From Apoda limacodes (Eukaryota; Arthropoda; Insecta; Lepidoptera; Limacodidae): a stretch of DNA of 64,000 nt. Shown here one piece after another: positions 32,597 through 43,092 of this stretch (position 1 is its first letter; each line of letters starts with the position of its first letter). Location of the stretch: NCBI GenBank assembly GCA_946406115.1, contig OX291545.1, positions 29,197,153 to 29,261,152 on the forward strand. Direction: 5' to 3'. The notes under the pieces are model-generated. The model saw only the letters and a list, made by a program, of their open reading frames with translations, had not been told where the DNA came from and made no database searches. The translations under genes and the position numbers were made by a program.

Positions 32597-34098
32597 AGAT
32601 AGAAATTTTGAGTGTTTTTTGAGAGTTTCAGTATTTACGAGTTTCATGTTTCTTGATTATTAGTAAAAGTGTTGCTTTACCGCTGTAAATGTTGTTTAAT
32701 ATTTTAAAAAAGGGATTCAGGTGAAGTAGATAGGCTATACCATGGTGTTCTCTATGCAAATTTTAAAAGAAGACAAAGGTTACTGAATTAGTTGGTGGTC
32801 ATATGAAGATTTCACCGCCTACAAAGAATATATCAGCTGCTTTTGTGGCAGTTGGGAAGTACACTTAGTTAAATTGACTTGTTTTATACTACTCCATTTA
32901 CTCAATTTACGTATTCGGTTAACCCGGTGGGGCAAAGCGGATATTTTTTCTTTATTTAATCTTTAGTACCGAATAGATTAAAATGTTACGGGTTTTTATT
33001 TTATCTTATTTTATTTAAAAACTTAAATACATTTGAAATATTGTTAAAATTAACAAGATACCAGTTTTTTATTTTTTCCGCAGTTCCCCTTTGTAAACCT
33101 AGCTCTCAGGATTGACTCGCTTGAGAGCCACAGGTATCTTACTCGTAGCTTCATTGTTACTTGCTTTATGCAAAAAACAACTGACATTTATTTTGGTTAC
33201 AGTTGATCTAAGTACTTAGTTGATAAGTTTAAAATATATGTCAAAAAATATTAGTCGGTACTATTCCTAATTTATGTAAAAGTGATTTCCTTTTCTATCA
33301 CGAGGCCGGTCATTCTTAGCAGTTTTGTACATGACCATTTATGTAGGTTTAATGTGTGCCGGGGGTGTTTTCGTTTTTTTTAACACTCATGCAAGGCTTT
33401 GCAAAAAAAAGAGTTCAGATACCTTACTTACTTACATTTAAACTTTAATAACCTGAACTCAGAGGTTCAGGTTAAGGTTAAGAACAGAGTTAAAAAAAAT
33501 TAAATGTTGTCGGTGTATTATGGGGTAATCTCTGCATAACTAAATGGATATAAAATTATTACTAATCGGAAGCAGTACTATTAATGAGTCGTAAAGGCTA
33601 TATTTTGTTCCGATAAAATAAAGTTTTTAATTAAAAATTAAATACCAATATTTTTTTCATATCGGAAGACAAAAGTACTATGTATTCCTCCATGTTGCAA
33701 CAAAGAAACGGAATGATCTGATTTTATCCCTGCAAAATTTAGAGACACTTAAGCTGAATTTAAAAATATTATATGGTCGTTCTTACGTGTAGACCAAGTA
33801 TAAATCTTATACACTCATTTGCAAAACTGCATATAGAGTTTCAAAGCAAAATAGAATGGCAAGGCGTAGTCACTCACACACTTAAAGAAACAAAGTAATA
33901 CGTCTTGTAGGACCTGAGTAATATCAGTTTCATGAAGGAAGGAGGTTTATGAATATTGTGTTCAGTTAAACAGCTTAGACCAATTTTCTAATAGCTATTA
34001 AGTTAGATACGGATGCTACGTAGGTAGACATATTATTTTTGTTGTTCGTTGTCGATTTTTTTCTGAGGGTATGGGGGGGAGGGGTATGCTGACAAGGT
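32597..34098. other. Gene-free spacer between Polinton and errantivirus
   Basis: No gene or repeat family recognised. It is AT-rich. Confidence 0.45.
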
Positions 34099-34327
34099 AA
34101 TTAAGTTCTGGACGTGCCGGAGACGTTTTAAAAATACAAATTTTAATAAAGTGAGCGTGTATTCGCTTCAATTGATCACCTAAGACTAACTTATATTTAA
34201 CTTAATAACTATCTTCTCAGCCACCGCAGGTGGCCAGCTTATCTGTATCCGTTTGCCGAGTCAGCGTCTGGGCTAGTTGAAGATAGAGCGTGGGCGAGGC
34301 TCTTCGGTAGAGTCGACAGACTTAACT
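34099..34327 (-). repeat. 3' LTR of the errantivirus
   Basis: In element orientation it starts AGTTAAGTCTGTCGACTC and ends CTTAATT, 229 bp. It matches 40,951-41,169 except for about seven differences and the first 11 bases, which the 5' copy lacks. Confidence 0.88.
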
Positions 34328-34341
34328 CCTCCCTCCTTAAG
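34328..34341 (-). promoter_or_regulatory. Polypurine tract (plus-strand primer)
   Basis: The minus strand reads AAGGAGGGAGG directly before the LTR start AGTTAAG, as expected for the plus-strand primer of an errantivirus. Confidence 0.8.
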
Positions 34342-34439
34342 TTCAAAGTTCTCGTCTATAGGGGAACTTTGAAGACATAACGTAACTAGGGAGAAACGAC
34401 GCTTATACACTAACACACACAGTATTATAAATAGTGTTA

Positions 34440-35770
34440 TATACAATCCTAAAGTTCCGATACTGATTCCTTTGATATTAATGATTGCCTTTTCGTTTCA
34501 CGGTTTTTTTCAATGCTGACACTTTTCTTAGGAGCAAACGACAAGAGTTTCAGGTCAGTTAAATCGATGCTTTCCAGGTTCGTTGGTTTCAGGGATGTTG
34601 TTTCTGGAGTTGAGGTTATTGTAGGTAAGTTTACAATAGGTAGTTTAGAGTACATAGTATTTTCGGTATTCATGGAATGCCTTTTTAGAGCGATGTGCTG
34701 TATTTTTACTTCACAAGGGTCATCTATCGTAATTACGTAAGTACCATGGATCTGTTGCCGAAATATTTCATTAATACAGGTTCTGGAGAGCAGTGTTTGC
34801 TCTTTACTGTAGATAATCCATCTATTGGGCTGTATCAGCTGAGCTTTTACGGTCTCTATGTCAATGGGAATTTGGATGCACGAGGTCACGTTTTTCTCAT
34901 ACGTCATCAACTCTGTTATGCAAGGGTCTTTGATGTACTGGGGCATGTCGTCATCGTGACAGAGGAAGCTGAATTCGTCGATTTCTTGACATGGGTGAGT
35001 AAGTAGCCTGATCTTCGACCCTTTTACTAACAGGTAGGGGTATTTGGGTAGAATGACGAGGGTGCGATTTTGGGATACCTACTTACTTATATATTAATAA
35101 CTCCTAACCTACTTAATGCTAAGCTAGTCTCAATCTCATTCAGTCGGATATGGATTGCTTGAAAGTTATGGATAAGTAATTGATATGTATTTATAATTTG
35201 GGTTTCCGCATGGTTAAGGTGTTCTTCTTTTAGAATTTGGCTCAAGTTGTGAGCTATTTTTACAATTTCCTTATCTATTTGAGTTTGATAGAGTTTGCAC
35301 CATTTCAGTGATCAATGTCAGTTTTTTGTTGCTATCACTTTGTTTTGATTTTGTTTCATCGATCAGTCTGTCATATCTGATGGCGTCATCATTATCAAGA
35401 TTTCCTGTTATAATTTTAACTATTAAACCAAGAGGGTTTAGTAATCCACGCTTGACCCTTAATGATGGGGTTACTTGTTCGAATTTTGCTACTGTTACAT
35501 TCCTTGTATATTCTAGCTGTGTTTTTATATCTATAAAATTACGTGTAAAGTTTTTATCAAAATTCCTAACTAACTTATCTAATTCGAGAGACTGAACTAC
35601 GTTAAGCTCGAGGTCATCGATTATAGGTTTTAAATCTAAAAGTGTAACTATAATCCACTTATCATTACTAATGACTGCAACACCATTTTTCACGGGCAGA
35701 ATACCAGGGTTCCTATTTAGCTATTGAAGTTGAAGGGCTTGGAGTTCCATTGTCATGGCTGCTGCCACGG
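34440..35770 (-). pseudogene. env: Errantivirus envelope (F-type) gene, broken
   Basis: An N-terminal frame (35,693-35,271) contains the furin-type cleavage signal R-V-K-R followed by the fusion-peptide region 'GLLNPLGLIVKIITGNLDND', the signature of baculovirus-F-like errantivirus Env. A C-terminal frame (34,946-34,449) carries cysteine-rich ectodomain sequence ('DPCITELMTYEKNVTSCIQI'). A hydrophobic segment that would be the membrane anchor lies in another frame at about 34,380-34,445. Stops and frame changes between 35,270 and 34,950 and near the anchor prevent a full protein. The start overlaps the end of pol, as usual in the group. Confidence 0.85.
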
Positions 35771-36866
35771 CGAGCAGGAGGTGTCTGTGGAGGGCGTTTC
35801 ACATTCTTAATTGGTACTATGGTATAACGATTTTTTACTTGGACGGGAATTATATTTCTGTTTATAAAATCAGAGACTACAGCGTTTTGGAAACGTGTCT
35901 TATCTTTACTAATTCTTTTGTTGATATCTTTGGTAAAGATCGTATCTCAGAGTCTAATTTGAAAATCTATTTCTCCGTCTTTCTTTTCAATTACCTTTTC
36001 TTCACATTTAATTGTCTGTTCGGTCAAATGTCTATACAGGTGTTTAGTCCTTCTCGCGTGTTCTTTAACTAATTGTTGCATATACTGTTTCTCAAAGTTT
36101 ACGTCAAATGCATGTCTTGACTCAGTGTGTCCTAATAAAACTTCCAGAGGTGTTAACCAGTAGCACTGTGGATGCTATGGTTGTATGACATTATTGCGTA
36201 AGTCATTACCGAGGCGGCATCTGTGTGTTTGTGTTCGTATTTGGCAAGCCTATAAATTTCAAGGATTGTAGAGTGGAATCTTTCTATAAGGCCCCTTGAG
36301 TTTGGATTGTTGGGGGTACCTATGTGGAGATCTATTTTGTAAAAGGCGAGGAGTTCTTTTAAAAAAGTATTGTTAAATTCAGAGCCTAGGTCGGAGCTTA
36401 TTTTCAGCGGTACACCGTAAATAGAAAAGTACTTAATAAGAGCTCTAACGACTTCTGGGGTGGAACGGTTAGAAATTTGGAATGCTTGTCCGATTTTACT
36501 AAAAGCGTCAATTATTGTCAGGTAGTAATGTCCTTCTATTGAGAATAAATCAATAAAGATTTCTTCCAGTGGTTTTGTCTGTGTTTGTGTCAACTGTAGT
36601 TTAGGTGTAAGGGGTTTTCTGTCATACTTCATTATTTGACAAGTTTCGCAGGAATTTATGTATGATGATATGGTTGTTGCCATGTTATGCCAAAAATAAG
36701 TACGTCTAATGTGAGATAAGGTCTCTTTAATTCCGCGATGGCAGGTTTTACCCAGGTGGTATTTTTTAACGATATCTCTCTGCTCTGATTCATCACCTAC
36801 AAAAACCACTCTTTTAGTACATTCGTTAAATTGCACGTTTTCTCTTTTGAATAAAAATATGACCAT
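35730..36866 (-). pseudogene. pol: Errantivirus integrase (pol C-terminal part), broken
   Basis: The frame 36,866-36,153 has the HHCC zinc finger (H...H in 'HLGKTCHRG', C..C in 'CETCQI') and a DD35E core: Asp in 'IFIDLFSIEG', Asp in 'SSDLGSEFNN' and Glu in 'GLIERFHST', with 35 residues between the last two. The remainder lies in a different frame after a single-base loss near 36,155 and runs with proline- and arginine-rich text to about 35,730. The catalytic triad is present, but the protein is interrupted. Confidence 0.88.
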
Positions 36867-36875
36867 TTCTGTAAA

Positions 36876-37900
36876 TTACCGGCGGTGTTGTTCGTCTTCG
36901 AAGTAAATAAAGTACTTAGTTTTATTTTGTATATATTCTTTTAAGAATTGTTTTACAAGGTCAGGTCTATTAGACGGAAGGTGTACTTCCAAAATTTTCT
37001 GTTTATCTCTGGAAAAGTTTTTTACAGATAGTCTGTCAATTAACCAAGTGTATACTAGAATTTGGTTTGGTTTTGTATCTATAGCTTCTTCTAAGATTGG
37101 AATCCCATTGGATTCTGTGTCTTGAGCTGAATGAGCTGTGTCGGTTTGTGACGAATTTTCAGATGCTGTTAAAGTTGTAGAAGAAGGTGATGGTATTGAA
37201 TAATGGCGTTCACTTTTTGCAGACAATGTCTCATCGGAATCGGGGATAGTTATTGGCCTTTCGGAGTCAGAGTCTGAAATAGTCATCGGTTTTTCTGGTG
37301 GAGAAGCCTGAGGCCACTTGTCCTTTTGTGCTTTACCTAGTTCTTCAAGTTCTTTCGTTAGTTCGGTTATATATTGTTTCCTATTTTCCTCTCTGTCTAC
37401 GTTTGCTTGTGTAGAGATTTTGTCGTCTTTACCTAAAGCGTTAATCATGATGCGAGATAAGGCATCTGCATTAGAATTAAGTTTGCCGCTTTTGTGTATG
37501 ATATCGAAATCATATTAGGCCAGCCGTAATCTCCAACGTGTAAGTCTGCTGTTCGTATCTTTTAGGGTATTTAACCAGGCAAGAGGCTTGTGGTCCGTAA
37601 TAATTATGAATCTTTTACCATAGAGGTATGGGCGAAAGTGTTTTATTGCCCATACAATGGCAAGTAATTCCTTTTCGGTTACGCTGTAGCGAGTTTCGGC
37701 ATCGTTAAGTGTTCGGCTTGCATAAGCCACAGGCTTATAATTTCCTAAGGTGCCTTGAGATAGGACAGCACCCAGAGCGAACTCAGATGCGTCTATCGTT
37801 AAGATCTAGGGTTTCTCATGGTCAGGATACTGAAGTATGGGGGCATTTACCAGCAATTCTTTACATTTCTGAAAGGATTCTATATATTTTTCATCGTTGA
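36876..37900 (-). pseudogene. pol: Errantivirus RNase H and linker, with nonsense codons
   Basis: The RNase H part (37,730-37,515) shows '[20 protein letters not shown]' and '[11 protein letters not shown]'. An in-frame TAA at 37,515-37,517 interrupts it, after which the same frame continues with 'YDFDIIHKSGKLNSNADALS'. The linker (37,448-36,876) is rich in Ser and Asp and ends at a further in-frame TAA that separates it from integrase. The N-terminal RNase H end (before 37,730) is in another frame, with an altered segment around 37,800. Confidence 0.8.
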
Positions 37901-38515
37901 TCGTTCATAGCACGTTTCTTTTTTAATCGGGTTGGGTAATTTTAGAAAATTCTTTGATGAACCGGCGGTAATAACCGACAAGGCCAAGAAAGCTTTTTAT
38001 TTCGGTAGTTGTTCGGGGTAGTGGATAGTCTAATACAGCTCTCATTTTTTCGTTGTTAGGCTTAAGTCCGTCACTCGTTATGGTATGTCCAAGATAGAGA
38101 ACTTCTTTTCGGAGGAATTCCGATTTGTCGAGCTGTAGTTTCAAGTTAGTCTTTCTTAGTCGGTCAAACACGGTCCGTAATTTATTTAAATGTTCTTGTA
38201 GGCTAGATGAGTATGTCATCTAGGTAAACTAGACAGTGGATACCTTGTAATCCGTTATGTTTGGTAACGGGTACTTGTCGTCTACGGTAATTTCGTTCAG
38301 TTTTCGGTAGTCTATTACTAATCTATATTTCTTTTCATTTGATGCATCAGATTTTTTTGGCACCAGATGTACAGGGGCGCTCCAAGGGGAATGGGATACT
38401 GTTAATATATTATTTTTTAACATTTTATCCACCTGTCTATTAATTTCTTTGTTAATTAACTGTGGTTGTCTGTATGGTCGAATATAAATAGGGTCTTCAT
38501 TACGGGTCCTAATAT
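37901..38515 (-). pseudogene. pol: Errantivirus reverse transcriptase with core deletion
   Basis: An N-terminal piece (38,432-38,229) has 'SPWSAPVHLVPKKSDASNEK' and 'YRLVIDYRKLNEITVDDKYP'. The thumb piece (38,219-37,923) has 'LYLGHTITSDGLKPNNEK'. Between them, around 38,230-38,260, the sequence jumps from the block after 'PLPNI' straight to one encoding 'GLQGIHCLVYLDDIL'. Roughly 85-90 codons of the palm, including the first catalytic Asp and the 'LDLxSGFHQI' block, are therefore missing (length inferred from family knowledge). Frame changes flank the YLDD block. It cannot be active. Confidence 0.85.
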
Positions 38516-38517
38516 AA

Positions 38518-39300
38518 TTAAGTCAGTAAGTTTTCTGAATAAAATATGTCTTTGTATTCTAGGCAAAGCTTTTGTATGCTGTCACGTTCTTCCTGGTTCA
38601 TGTGGTCTAAGCGTAACTTAGATAAATTTTTGCTTAAATTTTGATCTACTTCAACATCAACTTTACCATTAGTATAGTTAAGTTTGCATTTCTCATTGTC
38701 GTAATTAGTCACACTAAAAGGTCGGGTGATCGTCAAAGTCATCTCTTCATCTAAAGTATTTTGGATTATGGTCGTAGTATATCCATTCAAACATTTTCCT
38801 AACGTGCTAGGCATTCTTATACCTTCGCAGAATTTAGTATAGTTTAAAATTGCATCACCATTTGACACGTCAGTTGGTAATGTAACTCTCTGTTCACAAC
38901 GTGGCCCAATTTTTATTTCGTTGTTTGGATTGTATATAATACATATGGTCGCTAGGTTCGTGTGGAGTATCTCGTTTTTCATGTCAATTTTTGAGCTAGT
39001 TGTTTTAAGTGGTCCTATAAGACCGTCATAACGACCATCTAAGTCATAAACGTAGAATTTATGAAATTCAGGGCTATTGAAAATATGCAACAAAGGGATG
39101 TTTATTACTTCATCATGTCTGCTGGATGCGTGGGTACTTATAACTTCAAAAGGTTTGTATTGCTTATAGTTTTTAAAGTGTTCGTCTGCCTTTCTGGGGC
39201 TTATAAAAGACCTTGAGCTTTCGGTATCTATCATGAATTTTGAATTTATTTCTGATATATTTATGTAGGGTATTTTTAGCTTAATATTGCAGTTGAGTTG
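38518..39300 (-). pseudogene. pol: Errantivirus aspartic protease and adjoining pol region
   Basis: Frame 39,234-38,518. The protease active-site loop reads 'MIDTESSRSFI', that is D-T-E-S where retropepsins have D-T-G/S. A long segment follows up to the RT start ('EERDSIQKLCLEYKDIFYSE', the usual junction to RT). The Gly-to-Glu change at the catalytic loop should disable the protease. Upstream coding near 39,300 overlaps the end of gag. Confidence 0.75.
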
Positions 39301-39302
39301 TA

Positions 39303-40565
39303 TTATTTCGGGGTTTTGGTCGTGGCAATGATGTGAAAATTTTCAATGCTTTTTGGTGTAGTGTCATGTTCTTCGTGTTCGGTAGCGACTGCATAGTTTT
39401 CATTGTCGTCTGTTTGTATATATCCATCATTGTCGTAGTCGTAGTAATGATTATTATAGTCATCATAGTATGCGTCGAACGTAAGTTCATTTAAACGAAA
39501 TCCTTGTGGTTTTGCTGGTATTGCTGTACGCATGCTTACATCAGTAGAGGGCATTTTAGGTAGTTGAAGGTTTTGGGGCGGTCCATAACCTAACTGAGGT
39601 CTGTAGCTGAACTGTTGTGGAGCTTGATTGAAAGATGGCCGGTAGCCAAATTGAGGGTTGTTACCAAACTGTGGTCTATACCCTGTAGGTTGTTGGGCGA
39701 GTTGCGGCTTATAGCTGAATTGTTGAGGTTGTTGAGTGGGCAATTTTATCTGTTGGCTTTGTGGTATACCAAATTTAAATCTTGGTTGAAATTGGGGCTG
39801 TGATTGCTGAGGTGGGGGTTGGTAGACATTAGGTCTCGCATTAGGTAAGTTTTGTGGAATTCCATATTTAAAGTTCTGTGGTGGTTGTGAGTTTTGAGTG
39901 AAGAAGGGTTTCATTCCTAGTTTTTCAATAAAAGGATTTTGCGGTACTGGTTGAGGTCTTGGCTGAATACTGTTAGGCATTTTCGACATTTTATTTCTAG
40001 CATTATACTGGAACAGAAAATTGACTTCTTCTAGAACGATACTTAAAGCATCTTCTAGTGAGTTGCATCCCTTAAGTCGTACAATGCGTAACAAGTCTTC
40101 TGGCAAGTTATACATAAATACGTTTGTTGACATGTTATCATATATAATAATTTTACTTTTACGTAGGTGTATATCTGTCAGTTTATTAACCTTTGCTATT
40201 AATGTGCTCTTAACATTTTGAATTCTATTACAGAAGTCGAGATAAGATTCGCCATTATTGATTTCTAAAGTTTCTAATTCTATTGCTATGAATTCTTCTG
40301 ACCTAGGATCACCAAAATGTTGCTCTAGGGCTACTTTTAAATCAGTCCAAGTGTCTAAATCTTGGCGTTCGCTAATCAGTGCAGCGTCTACCTGTTAATT
40401 TGGATGTGACAACATGATAAACATATAAGTCTTGTTCTGAATTACCTTCTGTTCTCCAACGGGTAATGACATATTCACACTTTCTTTAAAAAAAATAAGC
40501 AATTTTTCGTCACATTTGGGGATGACATCGGCGATTTCCTTTGGTATTTGAGTGATTTTATTCAT
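39303..40565 (-). pseudogene. gag: Errantivirus gag, two compensating shifts
   Basis: The start ATG at 40,565 is followed by 'MNKITQIPKEIADVIPKCDE'. The reading frame changes between about 40,455 and 40,385, where the family-like text ('SEQDLYVYHVVTSKLTG') sits in another frame, then returns. The long open part (40,133-39,303) has an alpha-helical capsid-like start and a Gln/Pro-rich repetitive centre (many 'PQF.YRPQ' repeats) before an acidic, Tyr- and His-rich tail. No CCHC zinc knuckle is visible, which is normal for this group. Confidence 0.8.
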
Positions 40566-40931
40566 TTTTTTATTTAATTTATCTAGGTTTCACTCTACTT
40601 TATTTTATTAAATTACTTAAATACTTTTATACACAATTACTTAAATATAAATCAATGAAATATAATAACGCACTTCAAGTTTTGGAAATAACTATTTTAT
40701 TTCTAGACACCTATAACTACTGGAATAGAAATGGAAATTTAGACTGGAATAGCAATTGGGTCTACTCACAGACTACTCATGTCCCTCCGATGAATCTTAG
40801 GCGGGTCCTCCAACTGGGTATCACAACACAATCACAGAGTCTTAACTTATTTATTTGGTTCGTGGATTTCCGTTGAAAACGCTTGAAAACGTTTGTCGTT
40901 TTTCACTGAAGTTAAGTTATTCGCGGCGCGG
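40566..40931. other. Errantivirus 5' leader
   Basis: Non-coding sequence between the primer-binding site and gag. No feature beyond short chance frames. Confidence 0.5.
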
Positions 40932-40951
40932 AAATCCTACCGGCTGCGCCA
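40932..40951 (-). promoter_or_regulatory. tRNA primer-binding site
   Basis: The minus strand directly after the LTR end AATT reads TGGCGCAGCCGGTAGGATT (first T shared with the LTR). This fits the tRNA-Ser type primer site used by 17.6/297-like elements with one or two mismatches. Confidence 0.75.
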
Positions 40952-41169
40952 ATTAAGTTCTGGACGTGCCGGAGGACGTTTTAAAAATACAAATTTCAAT
41001 AAAGAGATCGTGTATTCGCTTCAATTGATCACCTAAGACTAACTTATATTTAACTTAATAACTATCTTCTCAGCCACCGCAGGTGACCAGTTTATCTGTA
41101 TCCGTTTGCCGAGTCAGCGTCTGGGCTAGTTGAAGATAGAGCGTGGGCGAGGCTCTTCGGTAGAGTCGA
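40951..41169 (-). repeat. 5' LTR of the errantivirus, outer end missing
   Basis: 219 bp matching the 3' LTR. The terminal AGTTAAGTCTG part is replaced by unrelated sequence (aagtgttttt), so the outer end is truncated or rearranged. Confidence 0.85.
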
Positions 41170-41189
41170 AAGTGTTTTTATTAAATTTC

Positions 41190-42045
41190 TTTGCTAAAAA
41201 TAATATGCAGGCCAATATTAATATTCAAGAGTAGATGCGTATTATAGAACTATATAATATGGGTTACAATATATCTCAAATTTGCAATGAGACTGGTTTT
41301 ACCGTAAGTATTTTGTTTGATGTTAATGTTATTTCATATTTTTTTAATACCACACTTTTTTGTAAGTAATTATCTAAAAAAAAATTAAAATGTTTATTTT
41401 AATCGGGCAGTTTGGTTTTTAGTGGATTACCATAAAGTGTTGGGTCTTACGCAACCAAGATGAGGGTAAATTATCAACTCGACCTCGAAGTGGACTCTCG
41501 CGGTACATTGATGCGACACAAAGAAGATTTATGGTGGAACAATGGTTTCATACCAACTGCTGTGTTTGGGAACATGTTTAACACACACTATACGTCGAGC
41601 TCTGCATATTGAAGGATTGCATCATAGAAAGCCAGCTAAAAAACCGTTTTTTAACTAATACCCATTAACAAAATAGATTGTTGTTTGCAAGGGAGTATTT
41701 AGATTTTGACTGGGAGCACACCTTATTCACCGATGAGAAGTCGTTTGAATCATCTGAAAACGGGAGGGTTTATTTGTCGCGCAGAAATGGAACCCGTTAT
41801 GCAGTACAAAATGTTGTCCCAAATATGGAATCTAGACGGATATCACTTAATGACTGCGGCTGGTCCATAAAAAACCTATGGGGTTTGATGGTGCAAAGAT
41901 GGGACATGAGAAATGAAAGAACTGCAGAGTCATTAGGGTTCACTGTGTAGAAATTTGGGACAATATTAGAGGAACAGATCTGTTCTAATATAGTCGGATC
42001 TATCGGCGGCGGCACTTGCTTGTTGTAATTGAAAATAATGGAGGT
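41190..42045 (+). pseudogene. Tc1-like transposase relic
   Basis: Broken plus-strand frames carry transposase landmarks in order. An HTH start from 41,205 ('MQANINIQE', stop, 'MRIIELYNMGYNISQICNET') is followed by 'TRPRSGLSRYIDATQRRFMV' near 41,480. Then come 'WEHTLFTDEKSFESSENGRV' (second catalytic region with D, at 41,720), 'NLWGLMVQRWDMRNERTAES' (third region) and the C-terminal end near 42,020. The intervening region, including the first catalytic Asp, is shortened. It is inactive. It abuts the truncated 5' LTR, so the retrovirus may have inserted next to or into it. Confidence 0.72.
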
Positions 42046-42351
42046 TATATAAAATAGGCGAGTCGGACTCGCGCACGAATTATCTATGAAAACGACAAAA
42101 AATCACGTTTTTTGTATCGGGGCCCCCTTTGAATTTTTGTTTTATTTTAATTTAATTATTTATTTTTAAAGTAACTATATAACTTAATATTCTGTAAATA
42201 TTTTAAGCGTCTACCTGTTGCCGTTATCAATATCGCGCAAAAAAATCACGTTTGTTGTATGTTATGAAAACGAATACTTAAGCTATAACCATAGGAAATA
42301 TATATATATAGAAAAAAGAGACATTTATTAAAAACATTATTTATGAATTAT

Positions 42352-42933
42352 AGAAGGGAGGAAAGTGGAGACGGGAAAAAATAAGAGAGGGCTAAAGAAA
42401 ATAAACGATAGCTGGTTTATTTCTTGTATATAATTTAATATAAAAATATCTATTACACTTTTGTGCGAACCGCCCCAACTTTTTGCAGCAAAATGCAAGC
42501 AGCACCGCCGCAAAAGTAAGTCTGCATGGTAAAGACAATCTACGGTCAACAAATAGTAGTCAGTACCTAGAAAATAAAAACTACTGCAATATAAAATCCT
42601 CGGAATGTATCAAATCTTCTTCAAATAACTGCAGCTTATAGAAATATATTGTAAAATTTATGATTTTAATTATTTTTAAGAGATAATTTATTATTCAGAA
42701 TAATATACATATGACAACGGAAACACTTTATACGCAAGGACATGATTGTTTTTATTTTGTATATTAGTGTTGTATAAAATGTAATACATGTTTATGTATT
42801 AAGCAAGACACTTTTTTTAAATTGTTGCAAATTTAGCGTAAAACTTAAGTTAAGGGGTCTAAACAAACCCGCTATCGTTTATTTTCTTTAGCCTTCTCTT
42901 CTTTTTTCCCGTCTCCACTTTCCTCTCTTCTCC
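42352..42933. repeat. 582-bp foldback element with ~65-bp inverted ends
   Basis: Arms at 42,352-42,415 and 42,868-42,933 are near-perfect reverse complements (shared 'gaaagtggagacgggaaaaa' and 'gctaaagaaaataaacgata'). The interior is AT-rich and non-coding. Ends beyond the arms were not resolved. Confidence 0.8.
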
Positions 42934-43092
42934 AACCCGTGCGTTATATATTATATGCGATAATTCAATCGGATGAATGGTTTACCCTTAGTGCGCGAAT
43001 TCACACGCAAATGACAGTTTTTTTCTTTCATACAAATCTTTTTCTAACAATCACGAACAAAACAAAAAAAATAAGCTAAATCGGTTGAACCG

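Larger units (their letters stand above)
34099..41169 (-). mobile_element. Errantivirus (gypsy-type endogenous retrovirus with env), defective
   Basis: About 7.1 kb on the minus strand, with LTRs at both ends, a tRNA primer site, a polypurine tract and the order gag, protease, RT, RNase H, integrase, env. The LTR start AGTTA and the LTR/primer-site junction AATTGGCGCAG are typical of the 297/17.6/TED group. The shared 218 bp of the LTRs differ at roughly seven positions, so the insertion is moderately old. All genes carry stops or shifts and RT has an internal deletion, so the copy is dead. No target duplication can be read because the outer end of the 5' LTR is missing or altered. Confidence 0.93.
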
